From Mycolicibacterium sp. CBMA 234 (lineage in GTDB: Bacteria > Actinomycetota > Actinomycetes > Mycobacteriales > Mycobacteriaceae), in NCBI RefSeq assembly GCF_009729415.1, contig NZ_MPKW01000024.1, positions 186,001 through 250,000 of the forward strand: DNA of 64,000 nt, in the 5' to 3' direction. A program made the position numbers and the translations under genes. Position 1 is the first letter of the stretch. Each line of letters opens with the position of its first letter. Positions 24,018 through 33,709 of this stretch are shown in pieces. The notes under the pieces were generated by a model, which saw only the letters and a program-made list of their open reading frames with translations, did not search any database and had not been told where the DNA came from.

Positions 24018-24638
24018 TCAGTACACCCGGCTACCCTGCGCCGACAGCACGAATCCGTGGGTGTTCTGGTCCTGGCCCCAGCCGTCGCCGGGATTCTGGA
24101 TTTCGCAGGTGAGTGCTCCGTCGGCGGCCATCGCACACACCTCGTCGTTCTCGTCGACGGTTCCTTTGGCTCCGGCGACGACGATCTTCTGCCCGGCCGC
24201 CAGCTGCCGATAACTGCCGGGGTCGACGGGACTGTCCCCATGGCCGTCGTTCTGGGTCTCTTTCTGCTTCGCATCCGCCTGGCCGAAGCTTGCGACGCTG
24301 CCAGACGCGACCTGCACCTGGGTGACGCCGGCAGGCACGCCCGGCAGCTTTCCCCAGCACGTGATGCTGGCGTAGTACTGCCACGAGTTGGGCCCGTCGT
24401 ACAGCTCGCAGTGCACGTCATCAGTGGTCTTGAACCTCAGCGATGACCAGCCGTAGTGCTTGGGGCCGGGGTAATCGCAGACGTTCACCGCGGTGTAGGA
24501 GTCGAACCCGGTGATGGTCGCGGGTGCTCGGGTCGGGTCGGCGGCCGCGCAGGATGACGGCGCGGCGGCGGCGTCAGCGGCCGACCAACCCATGCCGCTG
24601 ACGGCCAGCGCGGTCAGGGTCAGAACCAACATGCGCAT
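24018..24638 (-). CDS. Secreted protein of unknown function
   Basis: 206 residues from ATG 24638 (a second ATG at 24632 is also possible). Signal peptide MRMLVLTLTALAVSGMGWSA with cleavage near ADAAAAP. The mature part is rich in Trp and Tyr and has six cysteines, in SSCAAAD, VCDYPG, HCELYDG, ITCWGK, VCAMA and TCEIQN, an even number that suits three disulfides in an exported protein. It converges with the MFS gene, their stops two bases apart. No catalytic motif recognised. Confidence 0.78.
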   Translation of the reverse strand: MRMLVLTLTALAVSGMGWSAADAAAAPSSCAAADPTRAPATITGFDSYTAVNVCDYPGPKHYGWSSLRFKTTDDVHCELYDGPNSWQYYASITCWGKLPGVPAGVTQVQVASGSVASFGQADAKQKETQNDGHGDSPVDPGSYRQLAAGQKIVVAGAKGTVDENDEVCAMAADGALTCEIQNPGDGWGQDQNTHGFVLSAQGSRVY

Positions 24639-24670
24639 GTCCGCCACCGTACTGCGACGCACCGCGGTCG

Positions 24671-26023
24671 CTAGCGGAACAGGACCGCCGGGTTGAGGTA
24701 ACCAGTCGGGTCGAACGCCGCCTTCACCGTGCGCATGGCCGTGATATCGGCATCGGTGCGCGACATGGTCAGGTAGTCGCGCTTGCGGGTGCCGACGCCG
24801 TGTTCGGAGCTGACGTTGCCGCCGCAGTCGGCGATCAGGGTCATCATGGCGGCGTACAGATTTCGTTCGGCTTCGTCAGAGACGTTGCAGCGCACCAGGT
24901 TCAGATGCAGGTTGCCCTCGCCGACGTGGCCGAACAATACCGGAATCACCCCGGGCACGTGCTCGGTGGCGATGGCGACCGCGCGCTCGGCAAACCCGGA
25001 GATGGCCGAAAGGGGCAGCCACACATCGAATTTCAACGGCGGCCCGTACCAGCCCAGGACGTCGCCGATGGCCTCGCGTACCTGCCACAGCCGGTGCGAC
25101 GCACTGGGGTCGACACCGACGGCGGGCTCGCCTGCCAGTTCGGCGTCAGTCAACATCTCGGCCAGCGCATCGGATTGGTCAGTGTCGCCGGCCATTTCGA
25201 TCAGCAGCTGCCAGGCGCCGTCGACAGGCGCCGAGACGCCGAGATGCTCGGCGGTCAACGCGCTGGCGCGGGAGTCGATCAACTCCAGCGCCGCGATGCC
25301 GTCCGCATCCCGGAGCAGACGGCCGGTGGAGATGAGTGCATCGAGGTCGTCGAACCCGGCGACGGCGGTCACCCGATGCGGCGGCGTCGGGTGCAGTCGC
25401 AAGTCCAGGCTGGTGACCACGCCGAGCGTGCCTTCGGCGCCGACGAACAACGACGTCAGGTCATAGCCGGTGTTGTCGCTGCGGAGGTGGCTGTGCCGGC
25501 GCACCAGGGAGCCGTCGGGCAGCACGATCTCCAGGCCGAGGATCTGCTCGCGCATGTTGCCGTAGCGCACGGTCCGCAGCCCGCCGGCATTGGTCGACGC
25601 CATCCCGCCGGCGGTCGCTGAATCCCGGGATGCCAGGTCGACTCCGAATACCAGCCCCGCGGCCGCGGCGGCGTGTTGCACTGCGGCGCAGGTAGTCCCG
25701 GCGCCGACCCGGATTCGCCTTTCGACGGTGTCCACCGCGCCGACCTCGGATAACCGCTCGGTGGAGAGCAAGATGTCGTCGTGTTCGGGGACGGTGCCGG
25801 CTACCAATGACGTCCGGCCGCCTTGCACGGTGACGTAGGCGCCGGCGTCGCGGCACGCCCGCAACACTGCCGCCACCTCGTCGTCGGTACCGGGCCGGAC
25901 CAGTGCGCCCGCCCGTCCGCGATAGCGGCCGGTGTGGTCGACGACGCGGCCGGCCAGTACGTCGGGGTCGGAGCTGACGTGCCCTGCGCCGACGATCGCC
26001 ACCAACTGCGCCAGGATCGTCAT
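24671..26023 (-). CDS. FAD-linked oxidase, GlcD/D-lactate dehydrogenase type
   Basis: 450 residues from an ATG overlapping the stop of the upstream nuclease/helicase (ATGA, 26020-26023). VAO/PCMH-type FAD domain: ALVRPGTDDEVAAVLRACRDAG, QGGRTSLVAGTVP, SRDSATAGGMASTNAGG and GAEGTLGVVTSLDLRL. The C-terminal FAD-oxidase domain has LFGHVGEGNLHLNLVR and SSEHGVGTRKRDYL. Such enzymes oxidise 2-hydroxy acids (D-lactate, glycolate, D-2-hydroxyglutarate). A second oxidase of the same family is encoded at 35003-36367. The coupling to a DNA helicase has no obvious functional reason. Confidence 0.9.
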   Translation of the reverse strand: MTILAQLVAIVGAGHVSSDPDVLAGRVVDHTGRYRGRAGALVRPGTDDEVAAVLRACRDAGAYVTVQGGRTSLVAGTVPEHDDILLSTERLSEVGAVDTVERRIRVGAGTTCAAVQHAAAAAGLVFGVDLASRDSATAGGMASTNAGGLRTVRYGNMREQILGLEIVLPDGSLVRRHSHLRSDNTGYDLTSLFVGAEGTLGVVTSLDLRLHPTPPHRVTAVAGFDDLDALISTGRLLRDADGIAALELIDSRASALTAEHLGVSAPVDGAWQLLIEMAGDTDQSDALAEMLTDAELAGEPAVGVDPSASHRLWQVREAIGDVLGWYGPPLKFDVWLPLSAISGFAERAVAIATEHVPGVIPVLFGHVGEGNLHLNLVRCNVSDEAERNLYAAMMTLIADCGGNVSSEHGVGTRKRDYLTMSRTDADITAMRTVKAAFDPTGYLNPAVLFR

Positions 26024-29000
26024 GCTGAGTTGGTACCACTGCCGGCGAGTGACAGGAATGCCCCGAGTTCGATCAGCCCGTCCGGGGTCGACGGCAGAAA
26101 ATCGGTCAGTCGCGTCGAGCGCACGAGGTAGGCGGCGTACTTCGCCCGGCTGACCGCCACGTTGAGACGGTTGCGGTTGAGCAGGAAGCCGATGCCACGG
26201 GGCACTTCGTCGATGGACGACGCGGTCATAGAGATGAACACGACCGGCGCCTGGCGGCCCTGGAACTTATCCACAGTGCCCACCAACACCTCGTCGTAGC
26301 CTGCCGCCGCCAACTGTGCTCGCACCAGTTCGACCTGGGCGTTGTACGGCGCCACCACCAGAATGTCTTCGGGGGCAAGGGGTTTGGTGCCGTCTTCGTC
26401 GGCCCAGTCCCGGCCCAACAGTCCGCCGATGGCGGTGATGATCGCCGCGGCTTCCTCGGGACTATCGGTGGCATTGCCCTCGTGCGGCACCGTTACCTCG
26501 TGCAGCCCGGGTTCGATGCCGGCCAATCGCCGTGCGCCGCTGACACTCTCGGCAGCCTGCAACCGGTTGTCGTACGACAGAGCGGACACCGGCGCACATA
26601 CCGCCGGGTGCATCCGGTAGGACACGTCCAGGAAGTAGCCGCGCTCGGCGGGCAGCGTGTGGTGTCCCTCGACCAGCCAGCTCAAGGCCGATTCGTCCAC
26701 AGGCTCGGGGTGCGTGCCCTGGCTGACCTGGGGCAGCTGCTGCGGGTCGCCGAGCAGCAGCAGATTGCTTGCCGCCGGGGCCACCGCGATGGTGTTGGCC
26801 AGGCTGAACTGGCCGGCCTCCTCGACCACCAGGAGGTCCAGGCTCTGCCGCGGCACCCGGCCGTCGTTGGCGAAATCCCAAGCGGTCCCACCGATCACAC
26901 AGCCCGAACCCGGTTGCGAGCCGGCGATGAAGTCCGCGTATTGGTTGTCCGGCACATCGGTGAACGTGGCGTCCTCCGGCGCGTGCTTCTTGCCCACCCG
27001 TGCCGGGGGCACTCCGGCTTTGACCACGCTGGTCAGCACGTTCTCCACCACGGTGTGCGACTGGGCCACCACGCCGATCCGCCAACCGTGGTTGTGCACC
27101 AGCGTGGCAATGACTTTCGAGGCCGTGTACGTCTTGCCGGTGCCCGGGGGTCCGTGCACGGCCAGGTACGACGAGTCCAGATCCCGCAGTGCGGCAACGA
27201 TATCGGGCGCCATCTCACCGGTGTGGGGGAGCGGACCTCCCGACACCGTGCGCGGGCGGGCCCGGAGCAGGATGTCGATGGCGGGCGCCGGCGGCAGTGC
27301 GGGCAAGGCCCCCGTCAGTTCGGTTGCGACGGTGTCGATCGATTTCCGCAGCGGCTTGGTGTTCACCGGATTGCCGGGTGTCAGGGCGAACGGCACCTGC
27401 GGGAACATGTCGCCGTCTTTCGGCGTGCGATGCATGATCACCACGTCGGTGCCGTCTTCGTTGCACTCCAGCACGGTCGCGCTGCCGGCGCCCCGCTCGT
27501 CCGGGTCGTCGGAAAGTCCGGTGGGAGAGGGTGGTTCGTACAGCGCGAACATCTCTTTGCCGGGCGAGATGGTGCCCGCGGCGAGTTCGCCGCGCAGCCG
27601 CACCTGCCGTTGGGGCTTGCGCGCCTTCGGCGGCACGTTCCAGTCGACGACGATCTCGGGCGTCTCGGTGGCGACGAAAACGTCTGTGCTGTCGGCCCAT
27701 TCGTCGACCGGGTTGTTGATCCGGTCGAAATGCGCCCACCAGAACGGCTTGTCCTCGCGCTGGTGGTAGCCGCGGGCGGCGTCCACCATGGCGACGGCCT
27801 GTTGCTTGGCGCTGCGCTGCCCGATGCCGTCGCCGGCGAACTTGATCAAAGTGCGGTGCACCGCGTCGTCAGCGACTTCGGACTCGGTGCCACCGGTGAT
27901 GGGCCGCGGACCCCGCGGGCCGATGCCTTTCTCGAAAGCCAAGCCCAGCAACCAGTTCCGCAACCGCTGGGTGGACACGCAGTCGTACCGGTTGTAGTCC
28001 TCGATCTCCTTGAGGACGCCGGCGGCTTCGTCGTGCAGTCCCTGGGCCGTCAGATCGCTGAACCGGGCGTACTGGGTGATGGAGTCGGTGGCCTTGGTGA
28101 CCTCGCCGCTGCGCAACTCGCCGCCCATGTACAGCGGCTCGAGGTATTTGATGCTGTAGCTCTCGGTGCCGACCCGAATGCTCTTGCGCACCAACGGCAG
28201 CAGGTCCACGAGCACGCCGCTGCGCAGCAGCTCGTCCACCTCGGCCTCGCCGATGCCGTAGCGCGCAGACAGCCGCAGCAGTGTGCTCTTCTCGTAGGCC
28301 GCGTAGTGGTAGATGTGCATGTTCGGATAGCGCTTGCGCTGCTTGCGCACCAACGCCAGAAAGTCGATCAGCGCTTGTCGCTCGTGCTGTCGGTCATGCG
28401 CCCACAGCGGGTGGAAGTCGCCCGTCGCGGTGAGGGTGCCCCACAGGTACTCCAGACCCCAGTCCCGGCCGTTCTCGGTCCACAGTGGGTCGCCCTCGTA
28501 GTCGAAGAACAGGTCACCCCGGTCAGGTTCGGGCAGCCCGGTCAGGGGCTGGGCGTCGATCACCTCATACCGAGGTTTGTCGTCGACAGGGGGCGCGACC
28601 TGTAGCTGGGCCTGCCCGGTCAGCGCCGCCAGGACGCGGGTCGAGAGCCCCGGCACCGGGCCGGTGTGTTCGGCCAGCCCGTGCATGGTGGTGACGCCGG
28701 CGTCGAGCAGCCGGGCACGCTGACTGACCCGCATGCCGGCCACCAGCAGCAGATCGTCACGGGCCCGAACTTCGACGGCGCAGTCGTCGCACTGGTGACA
28801 GGCCCGCAGCTCGGGGGCCTCCCAGGACACCGCCGCCCCGCCGCCCCGGTGCTTATCTAGCAGCCGCTGCAGCGCGGCGCGCCGCGGCAGGTAGACCGGC
28901 AGCAGTTCAGCGACCGGATAGCTGGCGACCCTGCCGTCACCCAGCACCAGGTCGACCTCCGGTGCCACCGGCACCCCGGCCTGCTCGAGCGCGTCGGCGT

Positions 29001-29460
29001 ACGCGGCCAACTGCAGCAGCGCCTCGACCTTCACCGAGCGGGCGAGCTTGGTGTCCCGCAGTCGGTACCGGCCGTTCTCCAGAATCAGAAAGTCGGCGAA
29101 CCCCAGGAACCGGCCGTCGAACATCGCCGCCTGATAGATCACCCGCGCCCGACGATCAACCGCCGCCCGGGTGGCTTCGGCGGCGGTCAGCAATCCCGCC
29201 ACGGTGTAGGGCCGCGGGCGGCCGATCATGGTGATGTCGTCGCCGGCTTCGACCCGCAGATGGTCCAGATGCCGCTGCTCATGGGCGTCGCCGAGTTCGG
29301 CGGTGCGGACCAGCAGATCGTCGTCCGCGGAGGCTTTCGGTCCCCAGCCGAGCAGCCCGTCGAAGCGGCGCAGCAGTGCGTACTCGCACCGCGCCGCAGC
29401 GGCGAGGTCGGACGCGCTGTAGATCACCGGCGCGTCCGGTGCGGTCGGACTCAGGAACAC
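26020..29460 (-). CDS. TM0106-type RecB-like nuclease fused to SF1 helicase (Rv1251c-like)
   Basis: 1146 residues from GTG 29460. The N-terminal half carries a RecB/Cas4-like nuclease: Cys in AAARCEYALLRRF (about residue 25), LGFADFLI and RLRDTKLARSVKVEALLQLAAY active-site strand, and a cysteine pair region RACHQCDDC. An RNase H-like segment starting at DLFFDYEGDP (about 315) follows. The C-terminal half is a superfamily 1 helicase: Walker A HGPPGTGKTYTASKV (about 768-776), Walker B LLVVEEAGQFSL, GDPQQLPQVSQG, VDKFQGRQAPVVFISM and LNRNRLNVAVSRAKY. It probably unwinds and cuts DNA in repair or defence. Coupled to a FAD oxidase downstream. Confidence 0.93.
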   Translation of the reverse strand: MFLSPTAPDAPVIYSASDLAAAARCEYALLRRFDGLLGWGPKASADDDLLVRTAELGDAHEQRHLDHLRVEAGDDITMIGRPRPYTVAGLLTAAEATRAAVDRRARVIYQAAMFDGRFLGFADFLILENGRYRLRDTKLARSVKVEALLQLAAYADALEQAGVPVAPEVDLVLGDGRVASYPVAELLPVYLPRRAALQRLLDKHRGGGAAVSWEAPELRACHQCDDCAVEVRARDDLLLVAGMRVSQRARLLDAGVTTMHGLAEHTGPVPGLSTRVLAALTGQAQLQVAPPVDDKPRYEVIDAQPLTGLPEPDRGDLFFDYEGDPLWTENGRDWGLEYLWGTLTATGDFHPLWAHDRQHERQALIDFLALVRKQRKRYPNMHIYHYAAYEKSTLLRLSARYGIGEAEVDELLRSGVLVDLLPLVRKSIRVGTESYSIKYLEPLYMGGELRSGEVTKATDSITQYARFSDLTAQGLHDEAAGVLKEIEDYNRYDCVSTQRLRNWLLGLAFEKGIGPRGPRPITGGTESEVADDAVHRTLIKFAGDGIGQRSAKQQAVAMVDAARGYHQREDKPFWWAHFDRINNPVDEWADSTDVFVATETPEIVVDWNVPPKARKPQRQVRLRGELAAGTISPGKEMFALYEPPSPTGLSDDPDERGAGSATVLECNEDGTDVVIMHRTPKDGDMFPQVPFALTPGNPVNTKPLRKSIDTVATELTGALPALPPAPAIDILLRARPRTVSGGPLPHTGEMAPDIVAALRDLDSSYLAVHGPPGTGKTYTASKVIATLVHNHGWRIGVVAQSHTVVENVLTSVVKAGVPPARVGKKHAPEDATFTDVPDNQYADFIAGSQPGSGCVIGGTAWDFANDGRVPRQSLDLLVVEEAGQFSLANTIAVAPAASNLLLLGDPQQLPQVSQGTHPEPVDESALSWLVEGHHTLPAERGYFLDVSYRMHPAVCAPVSALSYDNRLQAAESVSGARRLAGIEPGLHEVTVPHEGNATDSPEEAAAIITAIGGLLGRDWADEDGTKPLAPEDILVVAPYNAQVELVRAQLAAAGYDEVLVGTVDKFQGRQAPVVFISMTASSIDEVPRGIGFLLNRNRLNVAVSRAKYAAYLVRSTRLTDFLPSTPDGLIELGAFLSLAGSGTNSA

Positions 29461-29490
29461 GTCGCCACCATATGGCAGCGTGCCGACAAG

Positions 29491-30054
29491 CTAGTGCGTG
29501 TTGCCGATGAGTTCGACGCCGTTGCCGTTCCAGTGGAACCGGACGATGCTCTTCAACGCGCTGGTCGGGTTGGTGTAGCTCAGGGCGACGGTGTCGCCGG
29601 TGCTGCTGGTCAGGTCGATGCCGTTGAACCCGTAGGTGTCCGGCACCCCCGTGGGAATGAATTGGCCCAGATGGAACATGACGGCACGGGTGTTCGGGTG
29701 GTCGGCGTTGGTGTTCGCTTTGACGATCACCACCGACAACGGCGCGCACTGGTTGTAGTTGCCGGCCAGCGGTTCCGGGCTCCAGCCCTGCTTACTGCGT
29801 GGGTCCGCGGGCAGCGTGGACACCGCCTTGGCGATGTCGGGGGCCGTCAGGCTGACGGCGCACGGGTCAGCCGGCGCCGTTGCGGTCTTCGGACCTGCGA
29901 CGACGGTCGGCGCGGCAGACTTCGGGGCGACGGCCGGCGCGGTTGGATCCGGCGTCTTGGAGGCCGTCGAGTCGCCCGACCCACAGGCGGACAGGCTTGC
30001 CGCCGCCAGTGCGGCCACCGCGATCGTCATCAGTTTCGGTTCGGCACAGCGCAC
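29491..30054 (-). CDS. lprE: Lipoprotein LprE
   Basis: 187 residues from GTG 30054. Signal peptide with lipobox SLSAC (Cys24), followed by a Thr/Pro/Ala-rich spacer (to about 60) and a globular domain from DPCAVSLTAPDIAKAVSTLP to the C-terminus with a second Cys in YNQCAPL. LppP/LprE family. Exported and lipid-anchored; molecular role not established, although M. tuberculosis LprE (Rv1252c) has been linked to virulence signalling. Divergent from deaD. Confidence 0.87.
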   Translation of the reverse strand: MRCAEPKLMTIAVAALAAASLSACGSGDSTASKTPDPTAPAVAPKSAAPTVVAGPKTATAPADPCAVSLTAPDIAKAVSTLPADPRSKQGWSPEPLAGNYNQCAPLSVVIVKANTNADHPNTRAVMFHLGQFIPTGVPDTYGFNGIDLTSSTGDTVALSYTNPTSALKSIVRFHWNGNGVELIGNTH

Positions 30055-30126
30055 CCGGCCACCCTACTAAGGCCGAGCCAGGGAGTCTGGTCAGCCATGC
30101 TGGACGTACCTGGCCTGATCACCCAC

Positions 30127-30132
30127 TAGACT
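30127..30132 (+). promoter_or_regulatory. Candidate -10 of deaD
   Basis: TAGACT ends nine bases before the deaD ATG (30142), predicting a start within a few bases of the AUG and a leader too short for a ribosome binding site. Confidence 0.4.
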
Positions 30133-30141
30133 TCTCGCATA

Positions 30142-32040
30142 ATGACGACGTCTTCGCCCGAGACCGACCCGGATTCGGGCGGCACCGCTACCAACGCTGA
30201 GACCTCTGCTGATACCAGCAACGAGGTCACCTTCGCAGACCTGAACATCCGGCCGGAGGTGCTTCGGGCCCTGACCGACGTCGGATACGAAACGCCGTCG
30301 CCCATCCAGGCCGCGACCATCCCTGCGATGCTCAACGGATCCGATGTGGTCGGCCTCGCCCAGACCGGTACCGGCAAGACCGCCGCGTTCGCAGTTCCGG
30401 TGCTGTCCAAGATCGACCCCACCAGCCGCAACACCCAGTGTCTGGTGCTCGCGCCGACGCGCGAGCTCGCGCTGCAGGTGGCCGAGGCGTTCGGCAAGTA
30501 CGGCGCGCACCTGAACATCAACGTGCTGCCGATCTACGGCGGGTCGTCCTACACACCGCAGCTGGCCGGTCTCAAGCGCGGCGCGCAGGTCGTGGTGGGC
30601 ACCCCGGGCCGCGTCATCGACCACCTGTCGAAGGGCAGCTTGAACCTCTCGCACCTGGACTACCTGGTGCTCGACGAGGCCGACGAGATGCTGCAGATGG
30701 GTTTCGCCGAGGACGTCGAGCGCATCCTGGCCGACACCCCGGAATACAAGCAGGTCGCGCTGTTCTCGGCGACCATGCCGCCGGCCATCAAGAAGATCAC
30801 GGCCCGGTACCTGCACGACCCGGTCGAAGTGAACATCAAGGCGAAGGCTCAGACCGCCGAGAACATCACCCAGCGCTACATCCAGGTGGCCGGCCCACGC
30901 AAGATGGACGCCATCACCCGGCTGCTCGAGGTCGAGCCGTTCGAGGCGATGATCGTTTTCGTCCGGACCAAGCAGGCCACCGAAGAAGTTGCCGAAAAGC
31001 TCCGGGCCCGCGGCTTTTCCGCGGCCGCGATCAACGGTGACATTGCGCAGGCGGTCCGCGAACGCACCATCAACGGGCTCAAGGACGGCTCGATCGACAT
31101 CCTGATCGCCACCGACGTGGCAGCCCGTGGCCTGGACGTCGAACGCATCTCACACGTGCTGAATTACGACATCCCGCACGACCCCGAGTCCTACGTGCAC
31201 CGCATCGGACGCACCGGCCGCGCCGGGCGGTCGGGCAACGCGCTGCTGTTCGTCACCCCCCGGGAACGGCATCTGCTCAACTCGATCGAGCGCGTCACCC
31301 GCAAGAAACTCATTGAGTCCCAACTGCCTTCGGTCGACGACGTCAACGCGCAACGCGTGGCCAAGTTCAGCGACTCGATCACCGATGCCCTCAACGCACC
31401 GGGCATCGAGTTGTTCCGCAGGCTCATCGAGGACTACGAGCGCGACAACAATGTGCCGATGGGCGACGTCGCGGCAGCGTTGGCGGCGTTGACCCAGGGC
31501 GGCGAAGAGTTCCTCATGAAAGAGCCGCCGCCGGAGAAGCGGCGCGAGCGCCCGGACCGGGATCGTGACGATCGCGGCGACCGCGGGGATCGCAAGCCTC
31601 GGTCCACGCGCGAGGACCTCGCCACCTACCGCATCGCGGTGGGCAAGCGGCACAAGGTGATGCCGGGTGCCATCGTCGGTGCCATCGCCAACGAGGGCGG
31701 CCTCAATCGCAGCGACTTCGGGCACATCAGCATCCGGGTCGACCACTCGCTGGTCGAGCTGCCCGCGAAGCTGAGCAAGGACACGCTCAAAAAGCTTGAG
31801 AGCACCCGTATTTCGGGCCAGCTGATTCACCTGGAGCTGGACAAGGGTGGAAGCGGAGATCGTGGAGACCGAGGCGGTTACCAGGATCGCGACCGCGGTG
31901 ATCGCGGCGGACGCCAGGACCGGGGGTCGTACTCCGATCGTGGCGGACGTCAGGACCGCGGGCCACGTCAGGATCGGCGCAGCGGCGGCCACAGCGACAG
32001 CAAGCACGAAGGTCGAGGCGAGGGCAAGCGTAAGTACTAG
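30142..32040 (+). CDS. deaD: DEAD-box RNA helicase DeaD
   Basis: 632 residues from ATG 30142. Full DEAD-box set: Q motif PSPIQAATIP, Walker A AQTGTGKT (about 72-79), PTRELALQ, TPGR, LDEADEML (about 177), SAT, ARGLDVERI and HRIGRTGRAGR. A DbpA-type RNA-binding domain (AVGKRHKVMPGAIVGAIAN, about 500-570) follows, then a tail of repeated GDRGDRGG and RQDRG units (from about 570) that binds RNA non-specifically. It unwinds structured RNA in ribosome assembly and mRNA decay, especially in the cold. The stop codon shares its last G with the GTG of the next gene. Confidence 0.96.
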   Translation: MTTSSPETDPDSGGTATNAETSADTSNEVTFADLNIRPEVLRALTDVGYETPSPIQAATIPAMLNGSDVVGLAQTGTGKTAAFAVPVLSKIDPTSRNTQCLVLAPTRELALQVAEAFGKYGAHLNINVLPIYGGSSYTPQLAGLKRGAQVVVGTPGRVIDHLSKGSLNLSHLDYLVLDEADEMLQMGFAEDVERILADTPEYKQVALFSATMPPAIKKITARYLHDPVEVNIKAKAQTAENITQRYIQVAGPRKMDAITRLLEVEPFEAMIVFVRTKQATEEVAEKLRARGFSAAAINGDIAQAVRERTINGLKDGSIDILIATDVAARGLDVERISHVLNYDIPHDPESYVHRIGRTGRAGRSGNALLFVTPRERHLLNSIERVTRKKLIESQLPSVDDVNAQRVAKFSDSITDALNAPGIELFRRLIEDYERDNNVPMGDVAAALAALTQGGEEFLMKEPPPEKRRERPDRDRDDRGDRGDRKPRSTREDLATYRIAVGKRHKVMPGAIVGAIANEGGLNRSDFGHISIRVDHSLVELPAKLSKDTLKKLESTRISGQLIHLELDKGGSGDRGDRGGYQDRDRGDRGGRQDRGSYSDRGGRQDRGPRQDRRSGGHSDSKHEGRGEGKRKY

Positions 32041-33140
32041 TGACCCGGGTAGATTCGCTCACCGGGGTCCGTGCCGTTGCCGCCTTGCTGGTGGTTTTGA
32101 CACACGCGGCGTACACCACGGGTAAGTACAGCGAGACCTACGTCGGGCTGATGTATTCGCGCGCCGAGATCGGTGTGCCGATCTTCTTCGTGCTCTCGGG
32201 GTTCCTGTTGTTCACCCCGTGGGTGCGAGCGGTGGCACGCAGCGGGCCGGAAAAGCCTTATGCGGCACCGTCCGTGCAGCGCTACGCCTGGCACCGGGTG
32301 CGACGGATCATGCCCGCCTATGTGCTGACGGTGCTGGGCGCCTTTGTGCTGTACCACTTCCGGACGGCAGGCCCCAATCCCGGCCACACCTGGATGGGGT
32401 TGGTGCGGAACCTGACGCTGACCACGATCTACACCGACAACTACCTGTTCTCCTGGCTGCATCAGGGCCTGACCCAGATGTGGAGCCTGGCCGTGGAAGT
32501 TGCTTTCTACGTTGCCCTTCCGGTGCTGGCCTACCTGCTGATCGTGCTGTTGTGCCGGCGGCAGTGGCGGCCGGGTCTGATGCTGGGCGGGCTCGTCGTG
32601 CTGGCTGCGCTGAGCCTTGGGTGGCTGACGTTGGTACACACCACCGACTTCCTGCCCGACGGTGCCCGGCTGTGGCTGCCCACCTACTTGACCTGGTTCG
32701 TCGGCGGCATGCTGCTGTCAGTGTTGGCCGCGATGGGCATGCGCGCCTACGGATTCCTGTGCATCCCACTGGCATTGGTGTGCTACCTGATTGCCTCCAC
32801 GCCCATCGCCGGTGCTCCGACGACTTCGCCTGCCACTCTGGCGCAGGGGCTGTGGAAGTCGGTGCTGTATGCGGCCATCGCGACCCTGGCCGTCGCACCG
32901 CTCGCGCTGGGGAATCAGGGTTGGTACGCGCGGTTTTTGGCGAGCCGGCCAATGGTCTTCCTCGGCGAGATCTCCTACGAGATCTTCCTGGTGCACCTGG
33001 TCACCATGGAGTTGGTAATGGTCGAGGTGCTCCGCATGCACGTCTACACAGGGTCGACGTTCGCGCTGTTCATGGTGACCATGCTCGCCACCATTCCACT
33101 GGCGTGGGTCCTGCACCGGTTCACCCGGGTCCGGACCTAG
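32040..33140 (+). CDS. Acyltransferase 3 family membrane protein (Rv1254-like)
   Basis: 366 residues from GTG 32040, overlapping the deaD stop by one base. About ten transmembrane helices. Family features: RAVAALLVVLTHAAY with the catalytic-type R-x10-H arrangement (His near residue 22), GVPIFFVLSGFLLFTPW, and RVRRIMPAYVLTVLG. Such integral membrane enzymes O-acylate sugars or lipids of the cell envelope. Substrate unknown. The stop overlaps the converging TetR stop (CTAG at 33137-33140). Confidence 0.89.
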   Translation: MTRVDSLTGVRAVAALLVVLTHAAYTTGKYSETYVGLMYSRAEIGVPIFFVLSGFLLFTPWVRAVARSGPEKPYAAPSVQRYAWHRVRRIMPAYVLTVLGAFVLYHFRTAGPNPGHTWMGLVRNLTLTTIYTDNYLFSWLHQGLTQMWSLAVEVAFYVALPVLAYLLIVLLCRRQWRPGLMLGGLVVLAALSLGWLTLVHTTDFLPDGARLWLPTYLTWFVGGMLLSVLAAMGMRAYGFLCIPLALVCYLIASTPIAGAPTTSPATLAQGLWKSVLYAAIATLAVAPLALGNQGWYARFLASRPMVFLGEISYEIFLVHLVTMELVMVEVLRMHVYTGSTFALFMVTMLATIPLAWVLHRFTRVRT

Positions 33141-33709
33141 GGCGCCGGAACCAATTGGGCCACCACGAACTCGTCGAGCATCGCGCGTTCGTCGGCTTCG
33201 TCGGCACCGGGGAACATCAACAGCGAGACCAACATCCGAATCAGCCAGTTGGCCCGCCGGTGCGCGGCGTCGGGCTCCAGGTCCGGCCACTGTGCTGACA
33301 GGAACGCCGCGACCAGTCCGGTGATGACGTCGGACTGGGCGGCGACCTCGCCACCGATCGGTCGTTGGGTAGCGACGAACCACGATGAGAGCGCGGGGCT
33401 GTTCCGCACGCTGCGCAGCGCGATCGCGACGCCGTCGAGCAACCGGGTGCGCGGGTCGGTGACGTCGGCGATCTGCTCACCGACCTGCGCGAACACCCGG
33501 AATGTCTCGCGGTGCACGTACGCCAGGTGCAGCACGTCGCGATTCTCGTAGTACCGGTACAGGGTGGCGCGAGAACAGCCTGCGGCCCTGGCGATTTCGA
33601 GCATCCCGACGGTCGCCGCGTCCTGCTGGGCGAACAAGCGATCGGCGGCGTCCAGGATGGCCTCCGCCGCGACCTCGGTGCGGCGTCCAGCCAGCCAGTC
33701 GTTTGCCAT
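33137..33709 (-). CDS. TetR-family regulator of the CYP130 operon (Rv1255c-like)
   Basis: 190 residues from ATG 33709, which overlaps the stop of the P450 gene by one base (TAATG). N-terminal TetR helix-turn-helix GMLEIARAAGCSRATLYRYYENRDVLHLAYV (about 30-60), then an all-helical ligand-binding domain. Being translationally coupled to the P450, it probably controls the operon in response to the P450 substrate or a related ligand. Confidence 0.88.
   Translation of the reverse strand: MANDWLAGRRTEVAAEAILDAADRLFAQQDAATVGMLEIARAAGCSRATLYRYYENRDVLHLAYVHRETFRVFAQVGEQIADVTDPRTRLLDGVAIALRSVRNSPALSSWFVATQRPIGGEVAAQSDVITGLVAAFLSAQWPDLEPDAAHRRANWLIRMLVSLLMFPGADEADERAMLDEFVVAQLVPAP

Noticed and set aside
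26020..29460. Part of a CRISPR-Cas or restriction system
   Set aside because: The Cas4/RecB-like domain prompted a look, but there are no repeats, cas genes or methylase/specificity genes nearby.
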